Positions 1-8,469 of a DNA stretch of 64,000 nt are shown piece by piece; position 1 is the first letter of the stretch, and each line of letters opens with the position of its first letter. The stretch is taken from contig NZ_NEJH01000002.1 of the NCBI RefSeq assembly GCF_002113025.1, forward strand, positions 248,001 through 312,000. Reading direction: 5' to 3'. The translations under genes and the position numbers were made by a program. The notes below the pieces were generated by a model. The model was given only the letters and a program-made list of their open reading frames with translations, searched no databases and was not told the origin of the DNA. The DNA comes from Pseudomonas sp. B28(2017). GTDB taxonomy: Bacteria; Pseudomonadota; Gammaproteobacteria; Pseudomonadales; Pseudomonadaceae.

Positions 1-1690
1 CCGGTGCGATCATCAGCATCGGGATGTTGAAGCGGCCCAGGTCCATTTCGGTAATCTGCTGTTCGTTGCCAAAACCGTGGTCACCGACAATGATGAACAG
101 GGTTTCCTTGAAGTACGGCTCCTTGCGGGCCTTTTCAAAGAACTGGCCCAGCGCCCAGTCCGCATAACGCATGGCGGTCAAGTGCTCGTTCAGGGTGCCG
201 CGATTGGTCACGCGCTCGACCGGCAATGGCGTCGGCAAGGCGTATGGCGTGTGGTTGGACAGGGTTTGCAGCAACGCATAGAACGGCTTGCCGTTTTCCC
301 GCGCCTTGAGCTCTTGCAGGCTGCGATCGAACATATCCTGGTCGGACACGCCCCAGGTCGGGTCGGAAAACACCGGGTTAACGAAGTCGTTACGGCCGAT
401 GAAGTTGGTCATGCCCTGGTTGCTGAAGAACCCCGACTGGTTGTCCCAGGCAAAATCGCCGTTGTAGACATACACGTCGTCATAGTGACGGGCGCTGAGC
501 AATTGCGGCAGCCCAGACAGCTTGTGGCTGCCTTCCGGAGTCTGCATCAGGTATTCGAAACCCGGCAGGTTCGGGAAGCAACCCATGGTGGCAAACATAC
601 CCTGGTGGGTATGGGTACCGTTGGAGAAGAAGCGGTCGAACATCAGGCCCTCCTTCGACAGTTTGTCGAGGTACGGCGTGATGTTGTCCGGGCCACCCAA
701 CGCTCCGACCGAGTGACCGGCCATGCTTTCCATCAGGATCACCACGACGTTCTTGATCGGCAGCGTCTTGTCGACCGGTGGCGTGTAGTCACGACGTACG
801 GCGGCAATGTCGGCCTCGACCAGTTTTTCGTCCGGCAGCACCAACATGTCACGCACGATTTGCTGGGCTTGCTCCTGCGGCAAGGTGGCCTTCCAGATGT
901 TGTCGCGTTCCTCGGACATCCGGCTCTTGGCAGCCGCCACCAATTGCAGGGTACCGTTGAGGCCCAACTGGTTGGCGAAAATCGAGTTGGTGGTGTAGAC
1001 GTCACCCCAACGCAATGGCGGGCCTTGGCGCAGGGTGCCACGTGCGGCAACCACGCAGATCAGCAGGCACACCACGAATACCGCAATTCGCGCATACCAT
1101 GGGGCCACCTGGCGCGTGCCGATGCTGCCGCCACTGAATGGGCCACGGGGACGGGTTGCACGGTCGGCGCCCTTGAATGCCAGGCTCAGGATCCAGGTGC
1201 CCACGGCCCATGCCAGCAGGTAGCGAACCACCGGGAAACCGTACCAGAGCATGCTCATCACGGTTTTAGGGTCTTCCTTGACGTACTGGAAGACCAGGCC
1301 GTTGAGGCGCTGGTGGAATTCACGGTAGAAGTCCATTTCCATCAGGCCCAGGAACAGCGCGATGCTGGAGACGATCGTCAGCCAAAGACGGAACAGCCCG
1401 CGTGCGGCCATGGCCCGGGCGCTGAACAATGCCAGCAGCAACGGGATACTCAGATAGACCACCAGACGCACGTCGAAACGCAGACCATTGGCGAATGCCT
1501 CGAGGAAGGTCGAGGCCGGTGTGTCGAGGATCATCGAGCGGTTGTAAACCAGCAGCGCGACGCGCAGCAGGCTGAACATGACCATCATGACCAAGGCACA
1601 CAACAGCGTGTAGGCCAGATGCGATTTGACGGTCGGTTGCAGCAGGCGACTAGAGGCTCGCTGCTGATTCAGGGCGTCCGGGATTGCCAT
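1..1690 (-). CDS. LTA synthase family protein (membrane sulfatase-fold phosphotransferase), 3' end cut by window
   Basis: About 563 codons are visible on the minus strand from ATG at 1690; the C-terminus lies outside the window. The N-terminal half has several hydrophobic membrane segments, the first around residues 18-45. The second half is an alkaline-phosphatase/sulfatase fold: a metal site begins near residue 317 (VVVILMESMAGHS), the presumed nucleophilic Thr lies in NGTHTHQGMFATM near 360, and a metal-binding GDHGFGNE is near 535. Family members transfer phosphoglycerol or similar headgroups from phospholipids to periplasmic acceptors (LtaS, OpgB). In Gram-negatives the usual acceptor is periplasmic glucan, but the substrate here is not shown by the sequence. 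Confidence 0.85.
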   Translation of the reverse strand, partial: MAIPDALNQQRASSRLLQPTVKSHLAYTLLCALVMMVMFSLLRVALLVYNRSMILDTPASTFLEAFANGLRFDVRLVVYLSIPLLLALFSARAMAARGLFRLWLTIVSSIALFLGLMEMDFYREFHQRLNGLVFQYVKEDPKTVMSMLWYGFPVVRYLLAWAVGTWILSLAFKGADRATRPRGPFSGGSIGTRQVAPWYARIAVFVVCLLICVVAARGTLRQGPPLRWGDVYTTNSIFANQLGLNGTLQLVAAAKSRMSEERDNIWKATLPQEQAQQIVRDMLVLPDEKLVEADIAAVRRDYTPPVDKTLPIKNVVVILMESMAGHSVGALGGPDNITPYLDKLSKEGLMFDRFFSNGTHTHQGMFATMGCFPNLPGFEYLMQTPEGSHKLSGLPQLLSARHYDDVYVYNGDFAWDNQSGFFSNQGMTNFIGRNDFVNPVFSDPTWGVSDQDMFDRSLQELKARENGKPFYALLQTLSNHTPYALPTPLPVERVTNRGTLNEHLTAMRYADWALGQFFEKARKEPYFKETLFIIVGDHGFGNEQQITEMDLGRFNIPMLMIAP

Positions 1691-2028
1691 GTCGTTTTAG
1701 GACCCATTGGAAGTTTAAGTTTCGAAAATACAGCTGCGCCTTGCCCTCTTTTCAGCCCGTAACAAGGCCCGGGGTTTGCGAGGTGCGCAAATGTTGCACG
1801 ATCAACGGCTGCATTGCCATTGATTACTACCCTCATCCCGACTCTTTCATCCTGCATTCAGGGCTATGCAGCGTGTGGCGGGAGAGCCGGCGAATTGTCT
1901 TGGAGAGTTGGTGAAAATTTCGTGCAACGCATATTCGGAAACAAATTAAAGCGCCCGCCCCCCGTCAAAAACGCAAACGCCCCGAACCGGTCGGGGCGCT
2001 ACGAAGTCACCTCAAAAGAACGACACCG
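1691..2028. other. Intergenic region, no gene seen
   Basis: 338 bases between the start of the LTA-synthase-like gene and the end of the START-domain gene. It must hold the promoter of the former on the minus strand. At its right edge is a hairpin that ends the START-domain transcript. Short open frames here have no ribosome site or coding bias. Confidence 0.6.
1979..1997 (-). terminator. Terminator of the START-domain gene
   Basis: A 7-bp stem (GCCCCGA/TCGGGGC) with a 5-base loop, followed on the minus strand by a broken T-run. It lies about 30 bases after the START-domain stop codon. Confidence 0.6.
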
Positions 2029-2634
2029 TTACTTCTCGGCGCGTTCCTTGAGGGCTTTCAAGGTATTGAACGGGGCATCCACCACGAACTTGTTGGCCAC
2101 CATCGACGGCACGCTGCCGCCCGGCTCGGTGTGCACCTGATAGGTCACTTCGATCTGGTCGCCCTTGGGCACGAACTTCCAGAAACCGTCGACCTTGGCG
2201 ACCCGGACGAAACCTTTTTCTTCAGGAATGTATGTCGGTACGCCTTCGAGCTTGCGGGTCAGGCTGCCGTCGGGCCCTTCGGTGGTGGTGACGTGCAGCA
2301 CCGAATCACGCGGAGTGACCGGCCACGGGGTGTTGAACTGTGTGTAGGTCCAGCTCTGATTACCTTCGTGCTTGAGCAGCTTCTGGGTTTTGCATTCGTG
2401 AATCCAGGCGCAAGCTCCGGACACGTCGTCCTGCAACGCACGCAGCTTGGCCACGGTGGTCTTCATCAGCGTGACGCCCTGGTAGGCCTTGTAGTCGGAC
2501 CCCGCCACTTCACTCAGGGAGATCTTGATGCCGTCTTCGTCCTTTTTGACTTTCCAGTCTTCGGCCTGGGCCGCCGAGGTAGCCAGCACAACCGTCAAAC
2601 CACACAGCACAGCAATACGATGCAGCGAACCCAT
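2029..2634 (-). CDS. START-domain (SRPBCC) periplasmic protein
   Basis: 201 residues from ATG 2634, chosen because it opens a clean signal peptide (MGSLHRIAVLCGLTVVLATS, cut after AQA near residue 24) behind a GGAAT ribosome site. The open frame runs further upstream but without such features. The rest resembles lipid-binding START proteins: WKVKKDEDGIKI near the mature N-terminus, VTPRDSVLHVTTTEG in the middle and EVTYQVHTEPGGSVPSMVANKF toward the end. Such proteins bind a hydrophobic ligand in a helix-grip fold, and the ligand is unknown. It is monocistronic, with its own terminator. Confidence 0.8.
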   Translation of the reverse strand: MGSLHRIAVLCGLTVVLATSAAQAEDWKVKKDEDGIKISLSEVAGSDYKAYQGVTLMKTTVAKLRALQDDVSGACAWIHECKTQKLLKHEGNQSWTYTQFNTPWPVTPRDSVLHVTTTEGPDGSLTRKLEGVPTYIPEEKGFVRVAKVDGFWKFVPKGDQIEVTYQVHTEPGGSVPSMVANKFVVDAPFNTLKALKERAEK

Positions 2635-2720
2635 AGTCTTATTCCTTATTGTTGAAGTTCCGTTCGTTGGGCTTGCACATCCGATCACCTTCAGGTTTTT
2701 CGGAGGTGCAAGCCCACACA

Positions 2721-2975
2721 TCACGCCGCCGTCATTTGCTCCCACCAGCCGATCAGCCGAATGGCTTCTTCGCTGCTGCTTCCGCACATCTCGGGGTCGG
2801 CCTCGAAGGCGGAGCACACCGCCGGCCGTTCCGGCTGGCCGAAAATACTGCACAGGTTATCCGGGGAAAGTTGCAGGCAACGCTGCCCCGCGGCTTTGCC
2901 ATTGGGCATACCGGGAATCGGTGAGCTGATGGAAGGGGCAATGCAACATGCGCCACAGCCCTCACGGCATTTCAT
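2721..2975 (-). CDS. YkgJ-family cysteine cluster protein
   Basis: 84 residues rich in conserved cysteines: CREGCGACC at the N-terminus, then RCLQL, LCSIF, AVCSAF and MCG. This is the pattern of the YkgJ/UPF0153 zinc- or iron-binding family. The length is normal for the short members. The biochemical role is unknown. It lies upstream of the START-domain gene, 86 bases away on the same strand, so the two could be co-transcribed. Confidence 0.85.
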   Translation of the reverse strand: MKCREGCGACCIAPSISSPIPGMPNGKAAGQRCLQLSPDNLCSIFGQPERPAVCSAFEADPEMCGSSSEEAIRLIGWWEQMTAA

Positions 2976-3052
2976 GACGACAAGCTCCTCGCGACGAGCA
3001 ATGTGTTAAAGGACGGGGCACAGAGTACCCGCTAAAACAGTTGTTTTAAATT

Positions 3053-3066
3053 ACCTGCGAGCAGGT
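3053..3066. terminator. Perfect palindromic hairpin after the 3141-3620 gene
   Basis: ACCTGCGAGCAGGT is a perfect palindrome flanked by TTTTT on the plus side and AATTT on the minus side, about 75 bases beyond the stop of the minus-strand secreted-protein gene. A weak terminator is the simplest reading. Confidence 0.4.
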
Positions 3067-3140
3067 TTTTCAACGTAAACGAACATGACCGGGCAGTCTC
3101 CGACAAAGCGTCTGCCCTGCGGTGCGCGGAGCTTGACGAC

Positions 3141-3620
3141 TTACTGTTTGAACTCGAAATCCAGTGCAGCGCCTTCGACCTCGCGGCGCTCTTCATTGCG
3201 CAGTTGCAGCTGCATTTCATTGGTGAGCAGACGGCCGTTGAGCTGGAACGGGCTGCTGCCGCTTTTGTCACCGAACATCTGGGGCAACAGCGGCTCACGC
3301 TTGGTCAACGGTACCGTTCCGACCGGCTTCAGTTCTTGAACCATATCCTTGGGCAAGCTCAGGTCCAGATTGGCGGATGGAAGCTCAGTCTTTACCACTT
3401 CACTGGCCGGTTTCGGTTTGGAGGCAATGGGTGAATGCTTTTTTGCGGGCGTCGTCGGTTTTTTGGCCGACGAGGCTTTTTTTGCAGGTTCGGCGTTTAT
3501 CGGTGCTACGTGAAAACTGCCGGTAGCCTGTTCCTGCTCGGAAGCGGCAACGACGGATGCCGGCTGAATACTCGCAAACAGGCAGAGCCAAAGCCAGGCG
3601 GCAGGAAGAATCGGTTTCAT
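3141..3620 (-). CDS. Secreted protein of unknown function, Lys/Pro/Ala-rich linker
   Basis: 159 residues from ATG 3620, chosen because it begins a signal peptide (MKPILPAAWLWLCLFASIQP, cleavage near residue 27 at VVA|ASE). A low-complexity stretch of repeated KK, KKP and KP units spans roughly residues 45-75. The C-terminal half (LDLSLPKDMVQELKPVG to the terminal FKQ) is more complex and ends in a charged amphipathic segment (LQLRNEERREVEGA). I do not recognise the family. The composition suggests a periplasmic protein with a flexible basic linker. Confidence 0.65.
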   Translation of the reverse strand: MKPILPAAWLWLCLFASIQPASVVAASEQEQATGSFHVAPINAEPAKKASSAKKPTTPAKKHSPIASKPKPASEVVKTELPSANLDLSLPKDMVQELKPVGTVPLTKREPLLPQMFGDKSGSSPFQLNGRLLTNEMQLQLRNEERREVEGAALDFEFKQ

Positions 3621-3700
3621 GTATCCCACGGTGGGTGCAAACGGCAGAGATACATATGCTCGCCTGTCACAGCCCACAAGACAAGCGCAGTAGCAGCCTG

Positions 3701-5140
3701 TTACAAACCGCCTGCCATCTCCTGGCAGAGTTGGGTGGCCAGCATGCCCAGGGTCATCAACGCGCGCTCGGCTTCACGGTTCCATGGCGTGCCGCAATTG
3801 AGGCGAATGCAGTGATTGAATTGCTCGGTATTACTGAAGATCAGTCCCGGCGCAATACTGATGCCCTGCTGCAAGGCCCGCACGTGCAACTCCTGGGTGT
3901 TGACCCGCCCCGGCAGACTCACCCACAGAATGAAGCCACCGGTAGGCCGGGTCATCTGCGTGCCTTCCGGGAAATACTGCTGCACCGCCAACTGGAAGGC
4001 ACTGAGGTTCTTACGGTATTCCTGGCGGATGAAGCGCAAATGCCGATCGTACCCGCCATTTTCCAGGTAAGCGGCGATACCCATCTGGGTCACGCTGCAT
4101 GCAGAATGCGTACTGAACGTCTGCAAACGCTGGATTTCCTGCTGATACTTGCCGGCAATCATCCAGCCGATCCGCACACCCGGCGACAGGGTTTTAGAGA
4201 AGCTTGAGCAATAGATCACCCGGTCCAGCCGATCGTAGGCCTTGAGGGACTTGGTGCGCCCCTGCTCGAACATCAGCTCACCGTAGATATCGTCTTCGAC
4301 AATCTGGATATCAAAGTCCGACGCCAGGCGCAGCAGTTGTTTCTGCCGCTCTTCAGGCATGGTACCGCCCAATGGATTACTCAGTCGGGTGGTCAGCACC
4401 AACGCCTTGATCGACCATTGGTTGGCTGCCAGTTGCAAGGCTTCCAGGCTCATGCCCGTGGCTGGATCACTGGGGATCTCGATGACTTTGAGCCCCAACA
4501 GATCGGCCAGTTGCAGCAAGCCGTAATAGGTCGGCGACTCGGCCGCAATCAGATCGCCCGGACGGGTCAGCACGCGTAAAGACATCTGCAGTGCATCGAC
4601 ACAGCCGTGGGTGATCACCACTTCCGACGGATCGACCACCACGCCCGCATCGCGCATGCGGATCGCCACCTGTCGGCGCAACGGCTCGAAACCGGGGCTG
4701 AACATGTAACTGAAGGCCCGCGGGCTATGGAAACGGGTGACTTTGGCCAATTGCTGATGCAGTGCCCGCACCGGCAAATAGTCGACACTCGGCACTGCAG
4801 CGCCCAGCGGGAACACGCCTTCACGACGGGATTCCACCAGGACTTGTTGAATGATGCTGCTGCGGGTGACCAGGCCGGGGCGCTCGACCCGGGCGATGTC
4901 CGGCGTCGGAGCGGTGAGTGCCGGCGTCTGGTGCACGTAGTAACCCGACTGCGGCCGGGCGCGGATCAGCCCCTGATCTTCGAGATTGGCATACGCCTGC
5001 AACACCGTCGCATGGCTGACATTGAGCTGCGAGCTCATCTTGCGCACCGAAGGTACGCGCTCTCCCGGCTGATAGACCCCACGGCGGATGTCTTCGGCCA
5101 GTTGTTGAGCAATACGTTGATAGAGCAAAAGATTGGTCAT
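3701..5140 (-). CDS. MocR-type regulator: GntR HTH fused to class I aminotransferase fold
   Basis: 479 residues. Residues 1-75 form a GntR winged helix (GVYQPGERVPSVRKMSSQLN, then SHATVLQAYANLEDQGLI). Residues about 110-479 form a PLP aminotransferase-like effector domain with the Schiff-base lysine in SSFSKTLSPG and a substrate arginine toward the C-terminus (CIRLNCGTPW). MocR proteins use the PLP domain to sense amines, amino acids or PLP rather than for catalysis. The partner gene is not evident, since the next genes are unrelated. Direct repeats just upstream suggest autoregulation. Confidence 0.9.
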   Translation of the reverse strand: MTNLLLYQRIAQQLAEDIRRGVYQPGERVPSVRKMSSQLNVSHATVLQAYANLEDQGLIRARPQSGYYVHQTPALTAPTPDIARVERPGLVTRSSIIQQVLVESRREGVFPLGAAVPSVDYLPVRALHQQLAKVTRFHSPRAFSYMFSPGFEPLRRQVAIRMRDAGVVVDPSEVVITHGCVDALQMSLRVLTRPGDLIAAESPTYYGLLQLADLLGLKVIEIPSDPATGMSLEALQLAANQWSIKALVLTTRLSNPLGGTMPEERQKQLLRLASDFDIQIVEDDIYGELMFEQGRTKSLKAYDRLDRVIYCSSFSKTLSPGVRIGWMIAGKYQQEIQRLQTFSTHSACSVTQMGIAAYLENGGYDRHLRFIRQEYRKNLSAFQLAVQQYFPEGTQMTRPTGGFILWVSLPGRVNTQELHVRALQQGISIAPGLIFSNTEQFNHCIRLNCGTPWNREAERALMTLGMLATQLCQEMAGGL

Positions 5141-5186
5141 GACGCAGCACTCGATTTCACGGGCATTTTATTCTTGTGTGAAACAA

Positions 5187-5243
5187 TACCGGAACAGTTT
5201 AGAAGTGTACGGGGACAGTTGCCACAATAGTCGACCGTACAGT
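5187..5243. promoter_or_regulatory. Direct repeats upstream of the MocR gene, probable operator
   Basis: TACCGGAACAGTT at 5187-5199 and TACGGGGACAGTT at 5208-5220 match at 11 of 13 positions and are spaced 21 bases apart. A third ACAGT with CCGT before it lies at 5234-5243. They are 47-103 bases upstream of the MocR start codon. MocR regulators commonly bind direct repeats in their own promoters. Confidence 0.5.
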
Positions 5244-5289
5244 GCAGTGTCAGCAAAATCTGTACTGTTTTGTGCGGTAATCGGCAGGC

Positions 5290-5322
5290 AAAAAAAACCC
5301 GGCGCTGCATGGCAGGCCGGGC
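5290..5322 (-). terminator. Terminator of the OmpA operon
   Basis: Read on the minus strand, a CCCGGC/GCCGGG stem with a 12-base loop is followed by eight Ts, about 20 bases after the OmpA-family stop codon. Confidence 0.8.
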
Positions 5323-5340
5323 TTTCCAGCGACGCAACCC

Positions 5341-6153
5341 CTAGCGGGCAGCGCCGAGCTGGCCCTTTTCGTCGGAAAACACAATTTCCACCCGACGGTT
5401 CTGCGCTCGTCCCCGTTCCGACGCATTCGCGTCCACCGGATATTCGTCGCCATAACCCTCGACCTGGATGCGCTTGTCGTCGATGCCCAGGTCCATCAGC
5501 ACGTCAGCCACCGATTGTGCGCGGTCGCGGGACAGCTTGAGGTTTTCCTGTTTGCCCCCGGTACTGTCCGTATAACCTTCGATGCGCACCACACGCTTGG
5601 GGTTGAGCTGCAGGAACTGCACGATCTTCAACACCACACGGTTGGCCGAAGGTTTCAATTCCGCTTCGCCGGTGTCAAACAGCATGTCGCCCAATGTCAT
5701 CACCAGACCGCGGTCGGTCTGGGCGGTCGTCAATGCCAGGATCTGCTCCTCAAGCCATTTGCCCTGCTGCTGCACGCTGAACAGTTTGGACTCACGCAAC
5801 GCCAGTTGCAGGCGCTGCCGCTCCAGTTCGAGTTTTGCCGCTTGCTCTTCGTTAAGCGCCTGATTGGTATGTTCCCGGGCAATGGCGCTGTAGCGCTGAC
5901 TCAGGTAGGCGTAATGCACCACGTCCGAACCGCTGCCCCAATAGCTGGACAGTCGATCGGCGCGGGCCAGGGATTCACCGGCGCGAATCACGTCCTTGGG
6001 GGCGATTCGCAGCACATTGGAGTCTTCCTTGACCTTCTGAAAGTCGGCTCCAGCCTGCTGCAACGCGCTCTCGCTGTGCTGGCTGACGCAACCAGACAGC
6101 ACAGTGCAGCCTGCCAGGATCAAACCGCCGATGGCTTTGCTCTTGAGACTCAT
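5341..6153 (-). CDS. OmpA-family lipoprotein (peptidoglycan-binding)
   Basis: 270 residues. The lipoprotein signal ends in the lipobox LSGC (Cys22). A helical, Glu/Gln/Leu-rich region of about residues 25-140 is probably a coiled coil of DUF4398 type. The C-terminal OmpA domain (about 150-265) has the peptidoglycan-binding hallmarks RIEGYTDSTG, LSRDRAQSVADVL, VEGYGDEYP and RAQNRRVEI. The protein should tether the outer membrane to peptidoglycan. Its ATG overlaps the stop of the DUF4398 gene by four bases, so the two are translationally coupled. Confidence 0.9.
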   Translation of the reverse strand: MSLKSKAIGGLILAGCTVLSGCVSQHSESALQQAGADFQKVKEDSNVLRIAPKDVIRAGESLARADRLSSYWGSGSDVVHYAYLSQRYSAIAREHTNQALNEEQAAKLELERQRLQLALRESKLFSVQQQGKWLEEQILALTTAQTDRGLVMTLGDMLFDTGEAELKPSANRVVLKIVQFLQLNPKRVVRIEGYTDSTGGKQENLKLSRDRAQSVADVLMDLGIDDKRIQVEGYGDEYPVDANASERGRAQNRRVEIVFSDEKGQLGAAR

Positions 6154-6506
6154 TCGGCATCTCCCAGTTGCTTGCGCAGGCGGGCGATGCGGGCGTTAAG
6201 CACGTTCAACTGCTCCTCGCTCTTGGCCGTCAACACCTTGGCTTCAGCCAGACGCGCATCGAGCTCGGCCTGTTCGGCCCGCATGCGTGCGTTTTTGAAG
6301 GATTGGTCAGTCATGTTGCCCTTGGCGCGATTGAACTTGTCTTCGGCCAGTTTCATTTCCGGCACATCGTCGGCGGTAGCGCCCACGGCCTTGGCCTGTT
6401 CGAGTGCCTGTTCGGTCAGGCGAATCTGTTCATTCGGCGCAGGATCGGTTGCACAACCGGCCAGGAGCACAAAGGCCATGGCAGCGAAAAGAGGTCGAAT
6501 ACTCAC
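6150..6506 (-). CDS. DUF4398-domain lipoprotein
   Basis: 118 residues with a lipoprotein signal and lipobox (LLAGCATDP, Cys19). The rest is one long heptad-like helix (EQALEQAKAVGATADDVPEM, RAEQAELDARLAEAKVL, LNARIARLRKQL), consistent with a coiled-coil envelope lipoprotein of the DUF4398 family. It is the middle gene of a three-gene operon, 9 bases after the solute-binding protein and overlapping the OmpA gene by four bases. Its helical part resembles the N-terminal part of the OmpA partner, suggesting the two pack together. No enzymatic role is apparent. Confidence 0.85.
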   Translation of the reverse strand: MSIRPLFAAMAFVLLAGCATDPAPNEQIRLTEQALEQAKAVGATADDVPEMKLAEDKFNRAKGNMTDQSFKNARMRAEQAELDARLAEAKVLTAKSEEQLNVLNARIARLRKQLGDAE

Positions 6507-6515
6507 TAAATATCC

Positions 6516-7352
6516 CTACTGTTTTGGGGTACTGGCGGGTTGTTGCGAGGGTTGCTGCGGTTGTGAGCGTTGTGCCTTCCATCGCTCGATATTACGCATC
6601 AGCACGGTCTCCGTCAGTCCGGACGCGGGCAATTCTGTCATCTTTTTGGCCAACTGTCCGCGCAACCACGGATCGTTGCAGGCTGAGTCATGGGAAATCG
6701 CCAGGTACAGGCCAGGCTTGTCGACTGGCTGCAAGCGAGCGACCAAATCGCCGGCCATGCCCAGTGTCTGTGCGGTCGCCATGCCCGAGTAACGTCCTGC
6801 CAGTACGAATTCGACCTCACCCAACAGCAGTTTCTGAAAGGCCTGGGTCAGGCTGGACGTGCGTGCGAGGGTTAATTGCTGTTCGGCAAAGGTGCTGAAT
6901 TGCGCAGTCAATCGGGCCTTTTCCGACGCGGCTCCGGGATGGCCGTGCAGGTCCTGCGCCTGGTTGTAGACCAGCGTCGAGTCCTTGCGCGTCCAGACCA
7001 GATAGTCGTTTTCCAGCAAGGGTGGATGGATGTAATCCAGGGTTTCCAGCTCGCTGACCGTCAACGCTGCGTCCGCCAGCATGTCCATGCGCCCGCTGCG
7101 CACTTCGTCCAGGGCCTGGGCACGTTTGCCGGCATAAAGCAGTTCGACCTTGAGCCCCAACTCCCCCGCCACTTGCTGCAACAAATCGGCGCTGGCACCT
7201 ATCAGGTGTCTGGGATTCTGCGGGTCTTGCCACAGGTACGGCGGTGCGTCCGGGCTGCCGGTTACCACAAGGCGTTCGCACTTGCCTGCGGCGACCGTCA
7301 TCGTTGGCAATAACGCCAATCCCAGTAAGCTCCACGCAAGTCGCAGATCCAT
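6516..7352 (-). CDS. Periplasmic solute-binding-like protein (SBP family 3)
   Basis: 278 residues with a signal peptide (MDLRLAWSLLGLALLPTMTV, cut after VAA near residue 22). The mature part follows the amino-acid-binding SBP_bac_3 pattern (SADLLQQVAGELGLKVELL, SGRMDMLADAALTVSE, LLGEVEFVLAGRYSGMATA) and a Ser/Gln-rich tail. No ABC permease or ATPase is nearby. It sits first in an operon with two envelope lipoproteins, which suggests a sensory or envelope role rather than a transport one. That role is inference from context. Confidence 0.8.
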   Translation of the reverse strand: MDLRLAWSLLGLALLPTMTVAAGKCERLVVTGSPDAPPYLWQDPQNPRHLIGASADLLQQVAGELGLKVELLYAGKRAQALDEVRSGRMDMLADAALTVSELETLDYIHPPLLENDYLVWTRKDSTLVYNQAQDLHGHPGAASEKARLTAQFSTFAEQQLTLARTSSLTQAFQKLLLGEVEFVLAGRYSGMATAQTLGMAGDLVARLQPVDKPGLYLAISHDSACNDPWLRGQLAKKMTELPASGLTETVLMRNIERWKAQRSQPQQPSQQPASTPKQ

Positions 7353-7380
7353 GGCAATTCACTCCACTTGGATATACCAC

Positions 7381-7482
7381 CTGTAGGAGCGAGCATGCTC
7401 GCGATGGTCGTCAACGATAACGCTGGAAGCCTGATGCCCCGCGCTGTTCCTGCGTTCATCGCGAGCATGCTCGCTCCTACAG
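7381..7482. repeat. REPIN (paired inverted REP), GCATGCTC subtype
   Basis: CTGTAGGAGCGAGCATGCTC at the left and its reverse complement at the right flank about 60 bases of spacer. Each arm is itself a hairpin (GAGCATGCTC). It differs from the other copies in the window, which have GAGCCTGCTC and GTGGGAG instead of TAGGAG. Confidence 0.9.
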
Positions 7483-7487
7483 AGGGC

Positions 7488-7520
7488 AAAAAAAAAGCCC
7501 GGCCAAAAGGCCGGGCTCTT
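7488..7520 (-). terminator. Terminator of etfBA
   Basis: On the minus strand, AGCCCGGCC-TTTT-GGCCGGGCT is followed by eight or more Ts, about 20 bases beyond the etfA stop. Confidence 0.9.
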
Positions 7521-7539
7521 TATAAGTGAAGCAGCCGGA

Positions 7540-8469
7540 TTAGACCAGCTTCTCCAGCTCAGGGATGGCTTCGAACAGGTCTGCCACCAGGCCGTAATCG
7601 GCTACCTGGAAGATCGGCGCTTCTTCGTCCTTGTTGATCGCAACGATCACTTTGGAGTCTTTCATGCCGGCCAGGTGCTGGATCGCGCCGGAGATACCGA
7701 CGGCGATGTACAGCTGTGGAGCAACGATCTTGCCGGTCTGACCGACCTGCATGTCGTTCGGTACAAAACCGGCGTCGACCGCGGCGCGCGATGCTCCCAC
7801 GGCAGCGCCGAGCTTGTCGGCCAGGGCGTACAGGTGTTTGAAGTTGTCGCCGTTCTGCATGCCGCGCCCGCCGGAAACGACGATCTTGGCAGCGGTCAGT
7901 TCCGGTCGATCGGACTTGGCCAGCTCTTCGCCGACGAAGCTGGAGATCGCAGCATCGTGAGCAGCAGCAACGGCTTCAACGGCAGCCGAACCACCAACAG
8001 CTGCAACCGGATCGAAACCGGTGGCACGCACGGTGATCACTTTCACGGCAGCGTTCGATTGCACGGTCGCGATAGCGTTACCGGCGTAGATCGGACGCTT
8101 GAAGGTGTCAGCGCTTTCTACCGAGATGATCTCGGAGATCTGGTCAACGTCCAGTGCTGCGGCAACGCGCGGCAGGATGTTTTTGCCGTTGGAAGTAGCG
8201 GCAGCCAGGATGTGGCTGTAGCCCTTGCCCAGCTCTGCAACCAGAGGAGCAACGTTTTCCGGCAACTGGTGAGCGTAGGCGGCGTTGTCGGCCACCAGCA
8301 CTTTAGCCACGCCAGCCACTTTCGCAGCGGCTTCAGCCACGGCGCCAGCGCCCTGACCTGCAACCAGAACGTGGATGTCACCACCGATTTTGGCGGCAGC
8401 AGCCACGGTGTTCAGCGTGGCCGGGGCCAGTACTTTGTTGTCGTGTTCAGCAATAACCAAGATAGTCAT
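7540..8469 (-). CDS. etfA: Electron transfer flavoprotein alpha subunit
   Basis: 309 residues, the usual length of bacterial EtfA. It binds FAD and, with EtfB, carries electrons from acyl-CoA and other dehydrogenases to ETF-ubiquinone oxidoreductase. The C-terminal FAD domain shows the family hallmarks: [51 protein letters not shown] and [20 protein letters not shown]. It starts one base after the etfB stop codon, so the two are co-translated. The partner dehydrogenase gene is about 48 kb away in this window. Confidence 0.98.
   Translation of the reverse strand: MTILVIAEHDNKVLAPATLNTVAAAAKIGGDIHVLVAGQGAGAVAEAAAKVAGVAKVLVADNAAYAHQLPENVAPLVAELGKGYSHILAAATSNGKNILPRVAAALDVDQISEIISVESADTFKRPIYAGNAIATVQSNAAVKVITVRATGFDPVAAVGGSAAVEAVAAAHDAAISSFVGEELAKSDRPELTAAKIVVSGGRGMQNGDNFKHLYALADKLGAAVGASRAAVDAGFVPNDMQVGQTGKIVAPQLYIAVGISGAIQHLAGMKDSKVIVAINKDEEAPIFQVADYGLVADLFEAIPELEKLV

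Noticed and set aside
77..1762. Plus-strand 561-codon frame over the LTA-synthase-like gene
   Set aside because: The minus strand encodes membrane helices and sulfatase motifs; the plus translation is His/Gln/Val-rich, typical of a shadow.
7381..7482. Possible CRISPR or IS ends in the inverted repeats
   Set aside because: Only two arms, each a hairpin, with sequence of the genus-wide REP family; no direct array, transposase or target duplication.
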